Notes under the pieces: generated by a model
The model's input: the letters and a program-made list of their open reading frames with translations, nothing else
The model's database searches: none
Told to the model about the DNA's origin: nothing
Position numbers and translations under genes: made by a program
Part shown: positions 1-9,700 of the stretch, piece by piece
Layout of the letters: the number at the start of each line of letters is the position of its first letter
Position numbering within the stretch: the first letter of the stretch is position 1
NCBI GenBank assembly: GCA_000934455.1
Contig: KN889545.1
Span: forward strand, 27,063-52,552
Length of the DNA: 25,490 nt
Source: Apostichopus parvimensis
Taxonomy: Eukaryota; Echinodermata; Holothuroidea; Aspidochirotida; Stichopodidae
Reading direction: 5' to 3'

Positions 1-239
1 GGATGGGTCTAAGGGGAGGGGTGGACAACTTTTGCTTTCGAAGAAGGGCTGAAATGCAAAATGGTGCCATATGTGATCCATTTTTCGACCTTAATAATAA
101 GCAACATTTCCAGTAAAAATGGACACAAAAAGCACAATTTGGTATGGCTGGCATGTCACTTAGTGTTTGTAAAACTTGTGACCGACTAAGAAATCTGGTG
201 ATTGCCAAGTTTCACCATCAAAGCCTTTAAGAAATTTAT

Positions 240-316
240 GAATTTTACTTTAGTTTTTTTTTGGTGACGGCCAATAGGGGGGGGCGCCTGTTGCGCCCCC
301 CCCTGGATACGCCCCT
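240..316. mobile_element. Right end of a hAT-like repeat
   Basis: A G/C-run hairpin (GGGGGGGGCGCC...GCGCCCCCCC) is followed by CCTGGATACGCCCCTG ending at 316. The reverse complement, CAGGGGCGTATCCAGG, fits the hAT-type 5'-CAGNG start, and the same end occurs at 8334-8349 and (variant) at 4577-4592. The other end lies before the window. Confidence 0.55.
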
Positions 317-390
317 GCACAGAATACAGACAGGTTAATGAGCATGGTGTACACAAGGAGATAAATGTAAGGGGATTAGTAGACTAGGGA

Positions 391-545
391 TGGAGAGAAG
401 AAAGAAAGAAAGAAAGAAGGAAGGGGGTAGGGAATAAACTGGAGAAGGATAAAGACAGAAAGGTGTGGAAAAAAGGGGTGGAAGAGAGCTATGGGAAGAG
501 AAGTGATGGGGGGGGGGACAAGGGGAGAAGGAGGGGGCCGAAGAA
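391..545. repeat. Purine-rich simple sequence
   Basis: GAAA/GGAA-rich tract including (GAAA)n near 398-417 and G-runs near 509-520. The long antisense open frame here (335-580) is only its Ser/Pro-rich translation and is not called as a gene. Confidence 0.85.
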
Positions 546-1019
546 AAGTTAGCCATGTCCTTCCTGAATGTTGAGCCCATGAGGTTGAATGGTGCGAAGG
601 CGTTGCATCCAGAGCCTCTCTCTGCTGATTCGTACTAGGTCAGGACGGATACCTAAGGATTCAATCCCCTGTAAGGGACATGTCGTTAATGGTATGGTTG
701 GGAAGGTTAAAGTGTTCTCCAACTGGGGTCTCAGTCTTCATGGTGTTGACTGTGAATTTGTGACCATAGAATCGTTTCTTGAGGGTGATTTTGGTTTCGC
801 CAACATACGAGTATTATTACGTACGTATGTAATAAAATAAAATTCCCATGTCCTCTCTAGAGCTTCGTACTAGGCTTATAACTATATAACTATTATATAT
901 ATCCTAGTCTCTTATAACTTGCTCTTGCCCCTAATTCGTCTCATGGCACTGTTTTGTTTGAATGGTAACCACGGCTAAACTAGCAGTGTATAATATGTGA
1001 AAGTTCCCATATCACTTAT
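546..1019. other. No gene seen
   Basis: Unremarkable AT-rich sequence. An 83-codon plus-strand open frame at 589-840 has no recognisable domain. Confidence 0.4.
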
Positions 1020-1928
1020 AAAGGCATTGAAGACTCGCCCCAAACCGCGTGCGGCCATCTGAAAAAGTTAACTTTCTGTTGCTTGTAAGTGACGTTTTGT
1101 TCGTGTCGCTACAAAATGCAGACAGTAATGAAATGTTTTATTTTGTTTTGCATTTTGTTTTGCATTTTGTAGCGACAAGAAAAAAAAAGCACTAGCAAGC
1201 AACGGAAAGTAAACTTTTTCAGAGGGCGGCACATGGTTTTGGGCCAGTGGCGTCGTGCGAAAATAATTTTTTTTGGGGGGAGGGGCCCGTGAGCAGGTGA
1301 TGACTATCTAAGCGGAGCGCCACCACAGGTTGGCGCGCAGCGTACAAGAAAATTTTTCGTCTGGCAGACCCCTCAGATTGCAGGAAACGGCACTTCCCGT
1401 GCCTTATGGCAGTAAGCAACACCCCTTAAATTGATAAAAAAATGTCCGGCAATTTTTTATTTTGGGAAATATTCTCGATTTATTCCTCAGTTTACCAATT
1501 CCTCGTCTCCCAGAAGCGCCCAAAAATTAAGAAATCGAAACATTTTTGTGTTGGCTGATCCATGATCGCCGCCCATGCCCGTGAGAAGTGGTGACTGGTT
1601 GAAGAAAAAGCTCTGCCGTTTGAAAACATGGGCAGAAAAATCGAAAGTAGCGAAACCTAAGGTAAAACGTGCGATAACGAAGTGATTATTTTCCAGGTTA
1701 GTTGTCATTACTAATCCCGATATGCCGTCTTTGAGGTGTGTGGAAAATCCGCAACGACCATCAAAGAGCAATTGACTATTTAGTCTACTTTTCGATTCGA
1801 ATTTTTTTTTTTTTTTTTAAATTATGACATTTTATGACACCTTTGACAAGATTTGGGGGGGGGGGCCTGTGCCCCCCGGGCCCCAATGGGCACGACGCCA
1901 CTGTTTGGGGCGAGTCTTCAATGCCTTT
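1020..1928. mobile_element. Fold-back MITE interrupted by a younger insertion
   Basis: Left end AAAGGCATTGAAGACTCGCC at 1020 and its reverse complement ending at 1928 frame the element. The arms continue inward: AAAAAGTTAACTTTC-GTTGCTTG and GTGTCGCTACAAAATG pair with CATTTTGTAGCGACA, CAAGCAACGGAAAGT and ACTTTTTC. Without the 1245-1903 insertion it is about 250 bp. It encodes nothing. Confidence 0.8.
1245..1903. mobile_element. hAT-like non-autonomous element nested in the fold-back MITE
   Basis: Perfect 14-bp terminal inverted repeats: CAGTGGCGTCGTGC (1245-1258) and GCACGACGCCACTG (1890-1903). The flanking octamers are TTTTGGGC and TTTGGGGC, seven of eight identical, consistent with an 8-bp target-site duplication. 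The element splits the right arm of the older MITE. It contains an inverted copy of the dispersed core repeat (1296-1402) and a G-run near the right end. No transposase ORF. Confidence 0.8.
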
Positions 1929-2189
1929 AATGAAAGACTAACACATTGAAGGGTGCGTGGTCAGTTAGACAAGTGGTTGTTAGCCTGGGGAAGGGGTGGT
2001 GAAGAGGGACTTCTGTGAACAGTTGCTCCACGTATGCAATTTATGCAGCATCTCACTCACGATGCAGTGGAACGTGTACATGCGTTTTGTTGCTACCCGC
2101 TGTAACTCAGTCACTTTTATATGGCCTGCCAAATAATCAGATTTTTTGTTTAATTGGTCTTCCATTGCTGCAAGGATTGTAATTATTAT

Positions 2190-2540
2190 AGAGAACATAT
2201 CACTCTTGTATTATTAGACTGGCTTCCAGTTTTACCCAGCATCCTTTTCAAGATACTTACATATGTTCATATGCCAGTTTATCACCGATATATTTATCAG
2301 AGCTGTTACAGACTTATCATACACCTTATCATTGCGCTCTTGGAACACAAGACTTCTGACCATTAAACTTACTAACAGATCATGGGGAAACCATTTTTGG
2401 TTTTGGTTTTCTATTTTTGCTTCTACTGCCCCACAACCTTGGAAATAATTTCCTGGATCCATTAAACTCTTTCACTTTTTCTTGCGTCATTCAAATCTGC
2501 TCTGAAAACTCGTCTGTTTCTAGGACTCAACAACTGTCTA
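2190..2540 (+). pseudogene. CR1/L2-type LINE reverse-transcriptase 3' remnant
   Basis: The conceptual product HITLVLLDWLPVLPSILFKI resembles the H-I-T-x-V-L-x-x-L-H-W-L-P-V-x-x-R-I-x-F-K-I-L block near the C-terminus of CR1/L2/RTE-like reverse transcriptases. Later frames give SFKSALKTRLF, the usual F-K-S-x-L-K-T-x-L-F ending. Several stops and frame shifts separate the pieces, so it is dead. The region after the RT match (to ~2620) is probably its 3' tail. Confidence 0.65.
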
Positions 2541-2847
2541 TTATTTTTACATTTTGCTACTTAATTTCTACTTGCTTAGCCTGTTCTCAATGTTGTTTCA
2601 CTGCTTTTTGATGGATACCATGCATTTCAAATTTTAATGACGAACACAATGATGTCGAGGGCGCAACATTAAATGAGGAATACATTGGTAGACATCTCCT
2701 CCATTTGAATAAGGAGTTGATTTACTATCTCTCTTAATCATTCATTGGCGAATTCATATTAATATAAACATAAGATCAATCACAAGATATGCTGAAAAAA
2801 ACTAATAAAATGGGGGTGCAGATGGCAACAATTTATATCTCTTCAAC
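2541..2847. other. No gene seen
   Basis: AT-rich spacer between the LINE remnant and the next DNA transposon. Nothing recognised. Confidence 0.4.
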
Positions 2848-3423
2848 CATGGGCGGAGAAACAGGGGGGGTTGGGGGGTTTTAACCCCCCCCACTTTTTG
2901 AAGAGGGGGGGTTGGCCCACACAATCAACCCCCCCTAGTTTTTGCCTGTAATGTTCTGTTATAGCCTATGTTATGTGCTCCAAATGGCATAATAAATCAA
3001 ATTATTAAATTTGAAATTGTTAAAGTCATTTCAACCTTTTACCTGGTAGGCTACATCAACAATTAACGACCGAAAACCGAGTTAGAATTGACCCACACAT
3101 TATTTCTAGCCCCTTTCCCCCACCTTGCGCATTGGAACTTGTAGCTCATAGCGCTAACTTCACCCCACAACAGACATACACAAAATAACGTTTTGTTGCT
3201 GTTGAATAGCTTTGGAACTGTATACACTTGCCAACTTCAACGAGGTGAAGGAAGGAAAAGAAAAAGAAGAAAGAGAGAAAAGGATGGAGTAGAAAATACG
3301 GCAAGAAAACGGGAAGAGAAAGAGGAACAGTGACAAAATTATTCGAATTTGTAAAGCAAACAGCAGATATCACATCATATCAGTGAGCATGAAAATGGCG
3401 TTCCACGATAAACAGCCTCCAAA

Positions 3424-3981
3424 CCATGGGCGCAGATCCTGGTGAGGACAGCGGGACGCGTCCCCACCAACTTTTTCAGTAGTGGGGACATGATATACCG
3501 TGTCCCCACCAATTTGTCTTGACCAATAGCTGCATTTCCAGTTCCCCTGTATTGAACTTTGGCGCAGTTTGATCCAGAATTGTGCAAATGACATGCAGCA
3601 GTTCTCATTTTATTGTATTTTATCCACAGTTGTTAAATATAGGACGGAAATCGCATTTGCGGCAGTCTATATTTGTTTTCTGGGAGAGGACCCCAGACCC
3701 ATCGTATATACAAAAGTCTACTTGGATTATTTGTCCCCTGATTTTCTTCTGCAGACGCCCATGTTTTTCACCAAACTAAATTTCTAAGCCATGAGATCTA
3801 AAACTTAAGGAGGTTTAGGAGCATCATTAGGTCTGGGAAGTGTTATTTCCGGCGATCTGGGAGGTATATTTGCCCCCAAAAATCATACGCTACGCGCGAA
3901 CCCATGGTCGCGCTCCGCTTAGATAGTGTCATAGAACAGACACGCGTCCCCACCATTATCCAAGACTGATCTGCGCCCATG
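3424..3981. mobile_element. Nested element with perfect 14-bp TIRs
   Basis: CATGGGCGCAGATC (3424-3437) pairs with GATCTGCGCCCATG (3968-3981). Flanking octamers CTCCAAAC and CTCAAAAC agree at seven of eight positions. CGCGTCCCCACCA occurs just inside both ends. Part of it (3694 on) recurs at 7504-7780. Confidence 0.72.
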
Positions 3982-4592
3982 CTCAAAACTGTCGATGTGT
4001 GTAGTATTCGGTTTCGGAAATATCTGGTATATTTTTATTTCCTTCAACGAAATTTTATAGTAGCTGTCTGAATTTTCGAAAATTCCCTAACCAACATTCT
4101 TCATCATACTTCATCATACTTGTGCAATTTTGACCCGTCTGTTAGGGTTTGAAGGAGGTTTTTCTATATCGGTTGTCCATAGATGATATTTTGTGCAACA
4201 TTATGGGTATGTTTTGAAGTGAATTTATTCACGAGAATTGTGAATTTTCAAATTCTGAACAGTGGGGCTGACGGATATTGTGGGCCGCGATGAAGAATCA
4301 CCTACAAAAGCAATGATCCACAGGATATGTGATGAAGTCGAACATGATGTGTGACTGGTGACAATCTTCAAAAAGGTTATAGATGAGAAAAAAAGTATTT
4401 GGAAAAAACTTGGTTCTCAGGCAAAAGTGTACATATGGTTGGTCAGTTTCAGGCCCGAGAAGTGCCATTTCCGGTGATCTGGGGGTACCAAAACCAGAAA
4501 TTTGCTTGTACGCTGGGCGCCAACCAATGGTGGCGCTCCGCTTAGATAGTAATACGCGCCCCCCGGGTTAGAAAATCCTGCATACGCCCCTG
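3694..4592 (+). repeat. Long interspersed repeat, copy 1
   Basis: From CAGACCCATCG to CATACGCCCCTG this ~0.9-kb stretch matches 7504-8349 closely over most of its length. Shared blocks include TCTACTTGGATTATTTGTCC, TCTGTTAGGG-TTGAAGGAGG, GTGTGACTGGTGACAATCTT and GGTTAGAAAATCCTG. Copy 1 has ~70 extra bases near 4000-4070. Non-coding. Confidence 0.88.
4453..4550 (+). repeat. Dispersed ~100-bp core repeat (seven copies in the window)
   Basis: Consensus parts: AGTGCCATTTCCGGTGATCT, then CTTGTACGCTGCGCGCCAAC, then GGTGGCGCTCCGCTTAGATA. Copies: 1296-1402 (minus), 3832-3928, 4453-4550, 4609-4710, 5303-5405, 7641-7726, 8207-8307 (plus). They sit inside different larger elements, always ending at TTAGATAGT or a variant. 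No ORF is conserved between copies. Confidence 0.88.
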
Positions 4593-5409
4593 GTTAAATG
4601 CAGCTTTTCAAGGCCTGGCAGTGCCATTTACTGCAATCTGGGAGGCAATATTTGCCAAAAAATTCTTGTGCACTTCGCGCCAACTTATGGTGGCGCTCCA
4701 CTTAGATAGTGAGCCAGCAGTTATGACTTTTTTTTCATCAATGGCCTGCAACCCCCCCCACTTCTGACAAGAAATCTCCGCCACTGTCTTCAACACATAC
4801 TAAGCTTATCAAATGCTGTAAGAAAAGAACACTAAATGGGAGTTCATGAATTTACCTGAAACAGGTGTTTTGTGTTGAATATTGCAGAAACGTAATCATT
4901 ACATAACAACTAGTATATCTAGATATTTTTAATTTGTATACTATGCTAGACAATTAAGCCTCTCCCCGCATGGCATCAGAGAAGGACATCCACATGCTCC
5001 TGTTTTCAGTGGCATAACCACCTGGGGAGGCAGGGGGTGGGAGCCCCCCAGTGAAATGTCATTGCCCCCACCCCCTTTGCTTGCCCCCCAAATGTTATTG
5101 GTGGACAAACAAAATTGGACAAAAATTACAAAATGCATTTACAGGCTCAGTTAAACATATCACATTTCAATGATTTCACCCAACCAACAGTTCTCTAGTT
5201 ATGTTCATTGCATACGGACCCATAATGCATTACTGAAATTATTGAAAGTCTAAATCCTAAGACATGAGATCTCAAAATAACCGATCTGTAAATGCAACTT
5301 GAAACGCCAGTGGAGTGTCTTTTCCGATGATCTAGGAATAGTTTTTGGCCCCCAAAAAAACTTGTGGTACGGTCCGCGCCAACCGATGGTGGCGCTCCAC
5401 TTACTTATC

Positions 5410-6890
5410 AAGTAGTGTGTTACACCTACATGACCTACTGATCCCCCCCCCCCACCTTTGTGAACATTTCTGCGGACGCCCCTTGCTTTGACCTCCTGAT
5501 AGGGGGCTCCTTTGGGCCAGTAGCCCCAAGGCTCATCGTTACACCACTGCAGTGTATCCTATTATTTTGCTTTCTGTCATCGCTTTCTGCCACCATGCCC
5601 CTCCTCTCACCACACACGCTACCCAACAAGATAACCTGCAACTATGCTGTTATATCATGTGTGTTTATAACTTCATACCATCGTTATATATCGACCGCCC
5701 GAAGTTAATGAGATATGGTTACTTGGCAGCTGCAGCATGATATATTACGTACTTTCAACATTACACGTGGGAACTCGCACAGACTGATTAGTCGTTAGAA
5801 TAGTCCTTACCAAAATATTGTTTCCAATGACTTTACAGACTTAAGCCGATTAATATAATGAGACAGATGGATTATCTTGCTGGACAGACAGTTTGTAGTG
5901 GTTGAATGAATGAATGAATCATATACAGAATTATTTAAATCATAATTGTAGTAAATCATAGACAATGAGATAGCTAAAACTGCACTGTTTGAAGCATAGC
6001 CCAGAGCAAACTGAGAAAAGGGGAACCATAAGCGAGGAGAATTTGGAGTTACAATGTAGAGAGATTACACAGAAAGTTTGAGATGTGTGGAAATTGGAAT
6101 ATCTCATTCCCATTTATGATTAAAGATAGAATTTCATAGACATAAGTGTATATCTAAGCCTTTTGTCCCCCACGCTTTTGAAAGGCTATCTACATAGAGC
6201 ATAGGCAGTCTACATAGAGCCCTATTGCAGAGGAATGCAAACTACAAAATTGTAGGCTACTTATAGAGGTAGACATCGAACAGAAATGTTTTTGGTCTTT
6301 ATTCACTCGATTTGACCGGAAAATTCTCTAAATTTGGCTGGTTGTGTTACAGAAAAACTGACAACCCTGCTGTAGGCTGTAAACTCCAAACTGGTATCAC
6401 ATTATGACACCATCAAATTGTGTCATTTGTATTACCGGCTACTGCCAGTGCCACGGAATTGAATAACTAGGCCACCCTAGAATCAGCTTCCATTTTGGGT
6501 GAGTTATGGCCTACTTGATTAATTTCTACCCAATGAATCAGTCTGAGGCTAATCATATGCAGTATATTGAACATTTTAATATAATTTTACATGGCTAAAA
6601 TCTGGCCGATGGGATAAAACTTGAAAGCACTGAAGCCTCTGATGTCCAAACTATTGCATAGCTTCCAGGGGCCCTATGCCGGGCCCCAGGACCCCATGCA
6701 GATAGGGCAAAGTGTTCTTGTTGACAGGTCAATAAACTGGATCTGCCCCCTAAAGTGAAATCCTGACTGCACGCTTGACTTTCTCAACAGTATATTAAGT
6801 TCACATTTTTAATTGGAATATCCCGTCAACGATTTTAGCGGATGGAACTCAGGAATAAACCGTTAATTGGAGTATAGAAACATTCATAAC
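5410..6890. other. Interior of the 3.5-kb element, nothing recognised
   Basis: AT-rich, with a GAATGAATGAATGAAT tract near 5904-5919. No domain-bearing ORF, RNA gene or further repeat was seen. Confidence 0.45.
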
Positions 6891-6940
6891 CAGGCGAGTA
6901 TCCAGGGGGGGGGCCTTGGGGGCACGCGCCCCCCGGGTAA

Positions 6941-7070
6941 GGAAAAGAGAAGAGAAAAAAAGGGAGAAGAAAAAAGGGAAAAAGAGGGGGAAAAAAGAGG
7001 AGGAAGAAGAGGAAGGAAGGGAAAAGAAAAAGAAGAGAAAAAAAGGAGAAAAATGAGGGAACAGAAGAGA
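6941..7070. repeat. Purine-rich simple sequence
   Basis: GAAAAG/GGAAGA tract about 130 bp long. The open frame over it encodes only Lys/Glu/Gly/Arg low-complexity sequence and is not a gene. A poly-A run follows at 7296-7313. Confidence 0.9.
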
Positions 7071-7503
7071 ACTTATAAAATTGTGCTATGAAACCAACTG
7101 TGGCTGGTCTTGAACTCGACCGAGTCGCTGGGGAACATGACGCATTTCGGTATTAGCCCAGGATCTATATGCGAACTGCACTAGACATATGTCCTTTGAT
7201 GCAACACTGTCATCCAGAGATACAATTTTATACAACGCGAACTGAATGCTAATTGTTACCCCACCCCTAGAATCGTAACTCATACAATGAATCTAAAAAA
7301 AAAAAAAAAAAATTCCGCATGCGATTTGAGAATTGAGCACATATCCTGTGAATATCGTGTAGTGGATCCAAAGGTGTATCATTGCCGGCGGGGGGGGGGC
7401 GGACGCACACATCCCTTCTTCATATGGTTCCCACCTGCATGAAAACGCGCGACCCACAACCCTACGCCAATCCCTCTAATCGCTTCCCGCTGAGTTACGA
7501 AAC

Positions 7504-8349
7504 CAGACCCATCGTATACAAGTCTACTTGGATTATTTGTCCCCTGATTTTTTTCTGCAGATGCCCATGCATTTCCCCAAACTAAATTTCTAAGCCATGA
7601 TTTCTAAAACTTAAGGAGGTTTGGGAGCATCGATCATTGGGTCTGGGAAGTGTTATTTCCGGTGATCTGGGAGGTATATTTGCCAAAAATTTCTTGAACC
7701 CATGGTCGCGCTCCGCTTAGATAGTATCAGAGAACAGACACGCGTCCCCACCATAATCCAAGACTGATCTGCGCGTATGCACCAATAAATTGCATGTGTC
7801 TGACTTTTTCGAAAATTCCCTTACCAACATTCCTAAACATTCTTCCCTCTTCTTGTGCAATTTTAATCGGTCTGTTAGGGGTTGAAGGAGGTTTTTCTGT
7901 ATTGGCTGTCCAAAGATGAAATTTTGTGCAACATTATTGGTATGTTTTGAAGTGAATTTATTTCACGAGAAGTGTGAATTGTCAATTTCTGAACGAATAA
8001 TGGGCTTAAAACCTTGAAAAGTAGGGCTGACTGGTATTGTGGGCCGCGACGGAGAATCACCTACAAAGGCAATGATCCATAGGAGATGCGATGAGGTCGA
8101 ACATGATGTGTGACTGGTGACAATCTTCAAAAATGGATGGAAAAAATAATATTGGGAAAATACTTGGTTTACTCAGGCAAAAGTGAACATCTAGTTGGTC
8201 ATTTTCAAGCCTGATATGTGCCATTTCCGGTGATCTGGGGGGTGTCAAAACCAGAAATTTTCTTGTACGCTGCGCGCCAACCGATGGTCGCACTCTGCTT
8301 AGATAGTCATTCGCGCCCCCCAGGTTAGAAAATCCTGGATACGCCCCTG
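7504..8349 (+). repeat. Long interspersed repeat, copy 2
   Basis: Second copy of the stretch at 3694-4592, same orientation, with small indels and scattered substitutions. It keeps the two core repeats (7641-7726, 8207-8307) and the ATACGCCCCTG end. It lacks the left part of the 3424-3981 element. Confidence 0.88.
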
Positions 8350-8509
8350 ATAACAGTACCGTTACCATGGTTACAAGTGTTTGGGAACGAGCCATATTGC
8401 AAAAGTACCTAAACTGACCAAGCTGGTTCAGTGTGAAACTTGCCTCCCACTCGAAATCTTTGCCCCCCACCCCCCCAGATAAAAGTCTGGTAATGCCACT
8501 GCCTGTTTT

Positions 8510-9096
8510 TGAATTCCAAGAAATCCGACATATTGTGGTAATATATATGAGAAATAGTACCTCAGCAATAGATTTAATTCGGAATGTCCTTAAAGAATTT
8601 TTCAGTTTGATTGATATGATTTGCTTAGTGTATTAAGACGTGCAACATTGATACATTCATGAAAACCTGGCAACTAACCAGATGCTTTAATGCAACAAGA
8701 AAGTAACATTTTAACCCTTCCTTAGCACATGCACCAATCTGTTACCCTAATTTACATATAAGCACCTGCCCTGGTGTCTAATAGGACATCCATATACTGC
8801 TGTTTTCGTATTCATTCAAACATAAAATGAGGCTCATCTGAAGGTCTACAATATTTGTAATTCTTGGAATGGTTGAACTTCAGCTGTTTTACATCTTTTG
8901 GTGTTTCAGCTGTCTTCACGACCAGTGGCATACCAATGTGAGGGCCAATAATGATACTGCAACTATACCCCAACTATCCCCCAGCTAATCCGTATCGTCT
9001 TGATGCATATCGAGAACAATCATCCTCATGTCACTTGAAGTTTGTATTCCTTTAACCTTTCCACTAAACAATCCACGTTGCTGTGTAGGTAGAGAT
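8510..9096. other. 3' flank, no gene seen
   Basis: AT-rich sequence between the transposon block and the DVPT repeat. A CAGTGGCATACCA end-like motif lies at 8933 without a partner. ATTAAA on the minus strand (8685-8690) could serve as a poly(A) signal for a transcript ending in the DVPT exon. Confidence 0.4.
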
Positions 9097-9555
9097 TCAT
9101 CGTGTAAGAGCAGGCTTTTGTGTAGTTACTGTCTCCTCTGTAAGTTCATCCTCCTCCTGTGTAGGTACATCAGGCTCTGTTGTAGGTACATCACACTCCT
9201 GTGTAGGTACATCAGGCTCTGTTGTAGGTACATCACACTCCTGTGTAGGTACATCAGGCTCTGTTGTAGGTACATCACACTCCTGTGTAGGTACATCAGG
9301 CTCTGTTGTAGGTACATCACACTCCTGTGTAGGTACATCAGGCTCTGTTGTAGGTACATCATGTTCTGTTGTAGGTACATCAGGCTCTGTTGTAGGTACA
9401 TCATGCTCCTGTGTTGGAACATCATGCTCCTTTGTAGGTACATCATGCTTCTGTGTAGGTACATCCTCCTCCTGTGTAGGTACATCAGACCCCTGTGTAG
9501 GTACATCATACTCCAGTGTAGGTACATCAGGCCCATGTGCAGGAACATTATGCCT
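9097..9555 (-). CDS. Putative 3' exon encoding DVPTxxx heptad repeats
   Basis: An open frame of 152 codons ends in TGA at 9099-9097. A potential acceptor, TAATATCTACACAG, precedes AGGCAT. The product starts RHNVPAHGPDVPTLEY and runs through about 19 seven-residue units of the form D-V-P-T-[QTK]-[EGK]-x. It ends QEEDELTEETVTTQKPALTR. The phase-0 entry matches the strong GTAAGT donor at 9700. The unit is 21 bp, so all frames on both strands stay open and openness alone proves little. The chosen frame is hydrophilic and acidic and has the matching donor. It could be an alternative tail of the main gene, a separate small gene, or non-coding minisatellite. Confidence 0.4.
   Translation of the reverse strand, partial: RHNVPAHGPDVPTLEYDVPTQGSDVPTQEEDVPTQKHDVPTKEHDVPTQEHDVPTTEPDVPTTEHDVPTTEPDVPTQECDVPTTEPDVPTQECDVPTTEPDVPTQECDVPTTEPDVPTQECDVPTTEPDVPTQEEDELTEETVTTQKPALTR
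9161..9549. repeat. 21-bp minisatellite with 42-bp higher-order unit
   Basis: About 19 copies of a 21-bp unit with core GTAGGTACATC, in register throughout. Between about 9161 and 9345 two variants alternate (CAGGCTCT and CACACTCC), giving four copies of a 42-bp higher-order repeat. The last three units (9480-9549) and the first flank are more diverged. The near-identity of the central pairs indicates recent expansion by unequal exchange or slippage. No unit breaks the multiple of three. Confidence 0.95.
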
Positions 9556-9634
9556 CTGTGTAGATATTAATAAATTTTTAATGATATGTTTCTGTCTTAA
9601 ATATTACAGAGATGTGAAATATAAACATTGCATG

Positions 9635-9640
9635 TTTATT
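9635..9640 (-). terminator. Candidate polyadenylation signal AATAAA
   Basis: TTTATT on the plus strand reads AATAAA on the coding strand. It lies 189 nt past the proposed TAA at 9829-9831. It would end the DED-ZU5-UPA-DD transcript before the DVPT repeat exon at 9097-9555. It is a single hexamer in AT-rich DNA, so support is modest. Confidence 0.35.
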
Positions 9641-9700
9641 ACCATGACATATAACATGAACTGTATACTCAATGTGAACACATTGTAATTGAACACTTAC

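Larger units (their letters stand above)
2848..4786. mobile_element. hAT-like composite element, 1.94 kb, perfect 8-bp TSD
   Basis: The octamer TCTTCAAC lies immediately before (2840-2847) and after (4787-4794). Ends are CATGGGCGGAGAAACAGG on the left and, reverse-complemented, CAGTGGCGGAGATTTC on the right, followed by similar G-run stretches on both sides. An exact 8-bp duplication with these ends fits the hAT superfamily. It contains nested pieces (3424-3981; three core-repeat copies) and short stretches of CT- and G-rich sequence, but no transposase. Confidence 0.8.
6891..8349. mobile_element. Possible nested hAT-like element
   Basis: CAGGCGAGTATCCAGG at 6891-6906 faces CCTGGATACGCCCCTG at 8334-8349, which are near-perfect inverted repeats. 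ATAAC precedes the left end and follows the right end, a possible 5-bp target duplication. The G/C-run next to the left end resembles 280-302. The pairing could join ends of two different insertions. Confidence 0.5.
5007..8501. mobile_element. hAT-like composite element, 3.5 kb, perfect 8-bp TSD
   Basis: The octamer CCTGTTTT lies at 4999-5006 and again at 8502-8509. Termini are CAGTGGCATAACCACC on the left and, reverse-complemented, CAGTGGCATTACCAGA on the right, both followed by G-rich runs. The interior carries three core-repeat copies, the second long-repeat copy (7504-8349), a purine tract and a smaller nested element. About 5410-6850 is unremarkable sequence. No transposase frame is visible, so it was mobilised in trans or is degenerate. 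Confidence 0.82.

Noticed and set aside
335-580. Ser/Pro/Phe-rich minus-strand open frame
   Set aside because: It is the translation of a purine-rich simple repeat.
3630-4600. GTTAAATA at ~3642 and GTTAAATG after 4592 as a target duplication
   Set aside because: The supposed left end TAGGACGGAAA does not match the right end well and would cross the boundary of the 3424-3981 element.
6867-7091. Lys/Glu-rich plus-strand open frame
   Set aside because: Low-complexity purine tract next to a transposon end; no gene signal.
8057-8470. 137-codon minus-strand open frame
   Set aside because: It crosses a long interspersed repeat and a core-repeat copy, and the homologous copy at 3694-4592 does not keep the frame.
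8933-8950. CAGTGGCATACCA as the left end of another hAT-like element
   Set aside because: No matching right end or target duplication was found in the window; likely a lone or truncated end.
9126-9548. Minus-strand frame MYLHRSVMYLQQSL over the same repeat
   Set aside because: Another frame of the same minisatellite. The acceptor at 9555 with the donor at 9700 selects the DVPT frame instead.
9028-9570. Long plus-strand open frame of CRYIxLLCRYI repeats
   Set aside because: It is a shadow of the 21-bp minisatellite, which has no stop in several frames. It has no splice or start context supporting it, and the DVPT frame on the other strand has a phase-matched donor.
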